A stretch of 64,000 bases of DNA, from assembly GCA_946902875.1 (NCBI GenBank), contig OX336345.1:8463395-8527394 (forward strand). Reading direction: 5' to 3'. The stretch comes from Nematopogon swammerdamellus (lineage: Eukaryota > Arthropoda > Insecta > Lepidoptera > Adelidae). Under the pieces are notes generated by a model. It did not search any database and was not told the DNA's origin. It worked only from the letters and a program-made list of their open reading frames with translations. The position numbers and the translations under genes were made by a program. Below are positions 58,818 through 64,000 of the stretch, one piece after another. Position 1 is the stretch's first letter. Every line of letters starts with the position of its first letter.

Positions 58818-60669
58818 CCGCTGCCGCGGCGCTGCGCGCCGCCACGTGGCACATGCTAATGCAACGGGTGCGGCGGCATCCAACGTCACGGCGCAACTTG
58901 ACACATATTTACCACATTAAGGGTCAGCTAGCTCATCTTATTTCTGAAAGGGCTTGTGCGAAACATACATTAATTTATTTAAAATAAAAGGAACGTTGAA
59001 AGATGTCTCTACGATTGTAGTCTGGTCGCCTAGCTGTGCCAATGGTGTTCCAAAGTATAAATATTTCTAAAACAAAACGTTTTGTAAATTTTAATACCTT
59101 GAATTCTAGAACGGTAAGATTGTTTAAATAAATTAATTATGTTTAACATTTCACGTCCTTTAAGTACGGCCAGCTTGCCACTATCTATTCGACCCTTTTA
59201 CAAATTTTACTTGCACATAGGCACATACTAAATGTACAGCCCGCTCTCAAAGTCAAGATAAGTATACGCGAAGAGTCACGACTACGACACACTACGACAA
59301 GGTTTTTTTACTCTAACGTTTAGCCCTAGCACCCCTTCAGTGGAAATGGAAATACATAATAATAATGTTCTAGGGTCATTTCCGGCACTGTAGCCGTGTG
59401 TCGACTTTTTTTTCAGAATTCTGCAGCGTGGGTGCATTCAAGTGACGTTACTTACGAATAAGCATAAGCGAAGGATAACATTAAGCGGAAGCCGAGGCAG
59501 AAGCGGTAACTTCAAAATAATAGTCAGACAAGGCCGACCGGTGTACATGATAGATAACCCGGCACCTGGCCCTGCCTGTATAGCTTGTACACGCTTATGT
59601 GGGGATATCATTGATCTGTGGGAGATATCGATTGATACGTTGAAGCATAATTTGGAGCGCGCGGGACGAGGAGGCGACGCCCGCCCCGCAGCGCCGCCGG
59701 GACCGGGCGGCGGCGCGGGCGGCGTGCGGGAGACGCCTACCTAGCGTTGCTTGTATGCTCAACGGAGCGTGTATACGCGTAAATTTGTCAGCTCATTAGC
59801 GGCAAGGCGCGACAGCATTCAATCTACTCAGCAATCCTGGCGTACACACCTATGCGAATTAAACAGTATTGTGGATTGTGGGGCATCGACATATAGATAG
59901 ATACTCATTTAGATATAAGGCGCGTTTGCTAGCTTGACCTAGGAGGTCAAGCTGTCTCGTTCGCTTCTACCACAGCTGTGCTGCTGATGACGAGCAGATA
60001 GCTACTCGATTGTCTCTTTTCTAAAGCTCGTTTGTTCCGCAGTCCTATTTTAACAGCGAACCGCATCTAAGTGCCAGCCAGTTTCCAGCTCCCCCACCGC
60101 GAGCACTTGCATCTAATTCGAAGGTAGATGGCGTTGGAAAGCCGCTCGCAATGGACGGAGAGGCGCGTGCGGTAATGACGCCGACTACGTGGCTCGCCGC
60201 AATCGAGCCGAGCCTAGTTAGCTGCCCAATGACCTCGACGTGAAGAATAGGCGTATTGTTGATCGCGCGGGCGAGAGCGCGGCGGGCGCGGCGGGCGAGG
60301 TGGGAGGAATCTGCGCTCTCCGCTGCCGCCGCGCCGCGCCGTGTAGCCACAATACTCGAGGCGACGACGACGACGACAGGCCGCGCGCCACCGCAGCATA
60401 GCAGTACATAATTATACCTAATGACAGCGGCGCAGCGGCTGCGGCAGGGCTGCTCGACTACTCACTAGGCCTCCCGAGAAATCGAGTTCATCTGGACATT
60501 GACTCTAGCTCGTTCTAGGCCGCGCCCGCGCAAGCCTTCGCGTCGCGCGCACCTCTTCGCGTGGTGAAGTCTCCGCCGCCGCCGTGGCGGCGCCGGTAGG
60601 CAAATATTTTTCTTTGTAGAACCAATAATTTCTCAATCGAGGCAAACTTTATTTTCAAACATGGGTATC
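58818..60669. other. No gene seen; CpG-rich 59650-59750 and 60040-60600
   Basis: A GACGACGACGACGAC run is at about 60363. The frames of 100 codons at 59442 (plus) and 60350 (minus) end in GC-rich low-complexity sequence and lack domains. Confidence 0.4.
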
Positions 60670-61130
60670 TCAGAATGCATGTATCACAATGTACCTATTA
60701 CGAGTACGTACGCCACTTCCAAAATGTCTTCAATATCAAATCAACATTTGCCGCAACTACAATGTTATTTACCATGCCCATTCACTTGACCTCACATTTG
60801 CTTCCTTGCATTCTTTTAAAGATTTTCTCCGAAAATGTATCTGAACTCTGAAGTGCTTTTTGTTTCATTTTTAATTTTCTTTCTTTTTTTTTATGTACAT
60901 ACATACGAGTAACTTACTGTAATTGTATGTATGTTGTTTAAAATTGTATTGTTTGTTCTTTTAATAGTTTTAGTTTCAGTTATAATTTTAGCTTACTTAG
61001 TATCTTAATTTGTTCATGTTGTGTTTAGCCGTACATAGTAGTTCTATCCCTGTAACATATATTTTTAAAATTTGTATTTTAGTATGTACAGAATGATTCT
61101 GTGTACCTAAACAAAATAAAAACATAAAAA
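60670..61130 (+). repeat. Possible retroposon or transcript 3' end
   Basis: A T-rich stretch ends GTACCTAAACAAAATAAAAA and an A-rich tail, with AATAAA near 61112. It looks like a 3' untranslated region of a LINE or a cellular transcript. No coding part is recognised upstream. Confidence 0.3.
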
Positions 61131-62512
61131 AAACATCGTAGAGCTCTGTAAACATTTCATTTAATGTCACCGCATGTACAGTTGGTTCGAACGGTAGGTC
61201 CAAAAGTGAATCCGAGTTTACGACTATATGCACCTAAATAGCAATGTCGCGGTCATATTATCCGATTGGGTGCACCGCCCCGCCGCGCCGCGCCGCCGAC
61301 TACGATCAGCTTGGAGGAGAGGAAAGTTTTATCGCCTCGTAAACGACACGCGCTCTTGAAAATGTTCTATCGACACAATTCAGCGCAATAAATAGCAGTT
61401 TCGCGTGTACACTCCACGGGCATAATGCAAGAACTTGTTATATTCAGCTGTGAAAATAAATAAACTTAGGCGCTGCCCGAGTTACTTCAAGCTATTGTGC
61501 TCTTGCATTTTATCGAAAATGGGTTTGTATTGAGCGCGATGAAAATATGATAAAGTGATCTACTAAACAGGTAGGTGTTCGTTGAGGCGGCGGCGCGGCG
61601 CGGCGGCGGCAGTACGTGCGCGGCCCGCTACACTCATTTCTCGGCAAACTTGATGGAACTTTCACACTGCTTTACACATCTCTACGCTCTCTCTACCTAG
61701 GTACGTGATGCAACATCTTCTGCCGTCTGTCTTCGCTTAGGCATACCGCTAGAACGACTCTACCGATTTGCATGCAGTATAAATTAATGCGAGCGGAGCC
61801 ACAGAAAAAAACTGCTGCTAAACTATACAACTGCTAAATAATAAATAACTGAGCTGAAAATATTGTTGAAGTTCAAGTTATGAAACATTTTGCATGTCGT
61901 GTCGACGACGCTATTAGAAGACATTAGCGATAACACGTGCTCACGTAACCTTTGATAATTAATTGAACATAATCTAGCACTTGTTATCCCTGCAGACAAA
62001 GGTTTTTTTGTGTAAGCTTTGATGAGTAGTGGACGGGTGAGCGAGGTGAGCGCTACAGGAGGGAGCGCAGTCGGAACGCACACCTGCGCGGTGCGACGCG
62101 CGCGGGGCGGAGGGGGCTCTGGCTCGCCGGACAGGGTAGGAGAGGTTAGCCGGGGCGCCTGCGATAACACGCTCTAGCTAGATCACTATCTTACTCCTGA
62201 CATTATCGATAAGCCGTCGACGAGCAGCCATTGTGTCGCGGCGAGGGCCACCCCGTCCGCGTCGCCACCGCACCCGTCCCGTCGTGTCGTCGCGCGTCGG
62301 CGTCAACCGACGACGCGAACGCTTCCACTAGCCGCCATCGCACAAAGCAACTTCCATCCAACTATCGACGATCGAACGATCGTCAATTCGAAACTAGATG
62401 ACCCTTCACATAGTTTGTGATGAAAGAAATAAGTGGACGACAAGTACCTAGTGGATTTGGTTGGACACCACATCGGATACCTATACATATAGATAAACAC
62501 TCCAGGGGTGGA
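61131..62512. other. No gene seen
   Basis: CpG-rich blocks lie at 61270-61310, 61585-61630 and 62030-62330. The 115-codon minus frame (62170-61823) is unsupported. Confidence 0.4.
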
Positions 62513-62794
62513 AACTAATTCCATGGCCAAAAATACTGATTTCACTGACTGAAACCCTCCAAAATACTGAACATTTACTGACCCTTGTTCGGCCAATTTA
62601 ACATCGAAATACGAATGTTAGTTGCTGTTAGTTAAGTATATATGTTAATAATACATATATGGAGAATGTTTGTGAATAATTAAGAAAAATGTTTTTGTGT
62701 TTGGCCTCCACCATCCCCATAGCCAACCTCACTGAAATAATTAATCACTGGGGCACGCGGCCCACATGCTTGTAAAGCGATAGTGTATATCCAA

Positions 62795-63256
62795 AAAAAA
62801 AGGGATTAAAAAAGGGATCCAAACAAATTCTTTAAAAAAAGTTAAATTACAAATTTAAAAAACCCCCGACTCTTAAAAAGTCAAAAATAATTTCCGTTTA
62901 CTTACTTAAAGGAGTCGGTAGACCGCTAAGTAAATTCCCGCGCAACTTTTGAGTCTTTATATTTAATTTACTTAGCGGTCCCCCGACTCCTTTAAGTAAG
63001 TAAACGGAAATTATTTTTGACTTTTTAAGAGTCGGGGGTTTTTTAAATTTGTAATTTAACTTTTATTTCAAGCTTTTTAAAAAAAACCGCATGCAAATCG
63101 GTCCACTTTTGAAGATAATAATTTTTTTTATTACTTAATTACTTAATTACTTGATTACAAACATAGCTAAGAACCATCCCGATTAAACAGGCTTCCTAAT
63201 AAAAAAAACCGCATCCAAATCGGTCCATCCGTTTGGGAGCTACGATGCCACAGACA

Positions 63257-63297
<41 letters not shown>

Positions 63298-63345
63298 AAC
63301 TTATAACACCCCTCCGTTTTTTTCGTCGGGGGTTAAAAAGGTATG
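62795..63345 (+). mobile_element. Family E fold-back element, best copy
   Basis: Contains the near-perfect palindrome at 62837-63064. It is followed by AAACCGCATGCAAATCGGTC, a second CCGCATCCAAATCGGTCCAT, GGAGCTACGATGCCACAGAC, a (CA)n run at 63258-63292 and the end TCGTCGGGGGTTAAAAAG. No protein frame. Confidence 0.85.
62837..63064. repeat. 99-bp-arm inverted repeat
   Basis: Arms 62837-62935 and 62966-63064 are inverse with two mismatches, around a 30-bp loop. The outer part is AAAAGTTAAATTACAAATTT and CCCCCGACTCTTAAAAAGTC. Confidence 0.95.
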
Positions 63346-63580
63346 TTTAGGGACCTACCGAAAAGAAAAAGAGATGTTAAGAGATTTTTAAAAGACTCCC
63401 ACTCCAAACCGGCATTTTTGTCACCTCAATCTACAGAAACCAGACCACTTTTGTGGGAACGTAGCCCCTGATCCTCAAAATACTGACTTTACTGACCATT
63501 TTTCGAAAAAAACTGACTTTTACTGACCTTAGCCAAAAAAACTGACTCTTACTGACTTTACTGACCATTTTCCACCCCTG

Positions 63581-64000
63581 ATACTCTATAAGGGTATATA
63601 TGAGGTTTTGATAATACTATAGCTAGCTAGGTCTCATGTCGCTAGGTAATCTATCTGTAGAAATAATGCAGACTCCGTAAAGCGAAGCACACTTAGCAGA
63701 GTAGGTACCATGTAGTAGCTACGCAATCGCCCATGGCTGTGCTCTATACGATCGGGTACACAAGTGCATCACCATCTTTAGAACTTTGTCATGTCACAAT
63801 AGTTTCCCGCACGGTTCGCTAAAGCACTGCACGCGATATGTCATGTATATTATGTATATACATTCGACACTCAACTGAAAGTACATACATTCAAATCTTT
63901 GTAGGTATAGTAGGGTATTTTACAGGCGTTCCGCTGCTGCTCGCTACTCGACACGTGAAATGTTTATAGGGGCGTTAGGGAGGTCGACAGAGTCCTACAG
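63581..64000. other. No gene seen
   Basis: AT-rich with repeated TATGTATAT/ACATAC motifs at 63840-63900. Nothing recognised. Confidence 0.5.

Larger units (their letters stand above)
62513..63580. mobile_element. hAT-like non-autonomous element with nested family E copy
   Basis: Ends CAGGGGTGGAAA (62513-62524) and TTTCCACCCCTG (63569-63580) are exact inverses and of hAT type. ACTGAC/TACTGA motifs are repeated just inside both ends (62545-62585 and 63480-63565), as in hAT subterminal regions. The flanks ACACTC and ATACTC agree at only 5 of 6, not the 8-bp duplication expected, so the borders are likely but not proven. Confidence 0.5.

Noticed and set aside
62010..62035. AGCTTTGATGAG, similar to the 3' part of miR-2
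   Set aside because: The seed half of the miRNA is absent and no precursor hairpin is visible.
63253..63295. CRISPR-like regular repeats
   Set aside because: It is a plain (CA)n microsatellite inside the family E element.

Overview
The window reads as non-coding nuclear DNA from an insect, most likely a moth or butterfly. No intact cellular gene, tRNA, rRNA or CRISPR array could be supported. The evidence for the host is indirect: an AT-rich background broken by many CpG-rich blocks, dense poly(A)-tailed retroposon remnants of kinds I associate with Lepidoptera, short CCTAA/TTAGG runs, and a Transib-type DNA transposon. Most open frames are short chance frames in GC-rich or repetitive sequence.

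The best-supported object is a 4.66-kb Transib (RAG1-like) DNA transposon at 54151-58812. It has 36-bp terminal inverted repeats that begin with CACAGTG, identical to the consensus heptamer of V(D)J recombination signals, and it is flanked by a CGCCG target duplication. On the minus strand it carries a nearly complete transposase split into two frames (57610-56279 and 56282-55404). The break lies just after the second catalytic Asp and just before a CxxC zinc motif. A SINE is nested inside the element near its 58.8-kb end.

The rest is a mosaic of repeats. Family A is an RNA-derived, poly(A)-tailed tail sequence seen at least eleven times; one copy (42767-43127) has a 5S-rRNA-like Pol III head and so forms a composite SINE. 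Family B is a tRNA-like SINE. Families C and C' are 3' ends of non-LTR retrotransposons with degraded C-terminal reverse transcriptase. There are two RTE-type fossils and one fragment that looks like a restriction-like endonuclease domain. Family E consists of fold-back elements, one with 99-bp arms. Family F carries a CTCCGGGAG palindrome. Other repeats are a solo-LTR-like 444-bp unit with a 6-bp target duplication and a second copy 4.9 kb downstream; a 315-bp TIR element with a perfect 8-bp duplication; a hAT-like element; a 68-bp minisatellite (6.5-7.6 kb); a CTCTCTACTTGTGT-type satellite (32.5-33.4 kb); and several short perfect hairpins.

The remaining stretches are unique-looking intergenic or intronic DNA. 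The first 260 bases are CpG-rich with CRE and E-box motifs and could be a promoter, but no linked gene is visible. One plus-strand protein-like open frame at about 1.3-1.57 kb ends at a perfect splice donor and is the only hint of possible cellular coding sequence.
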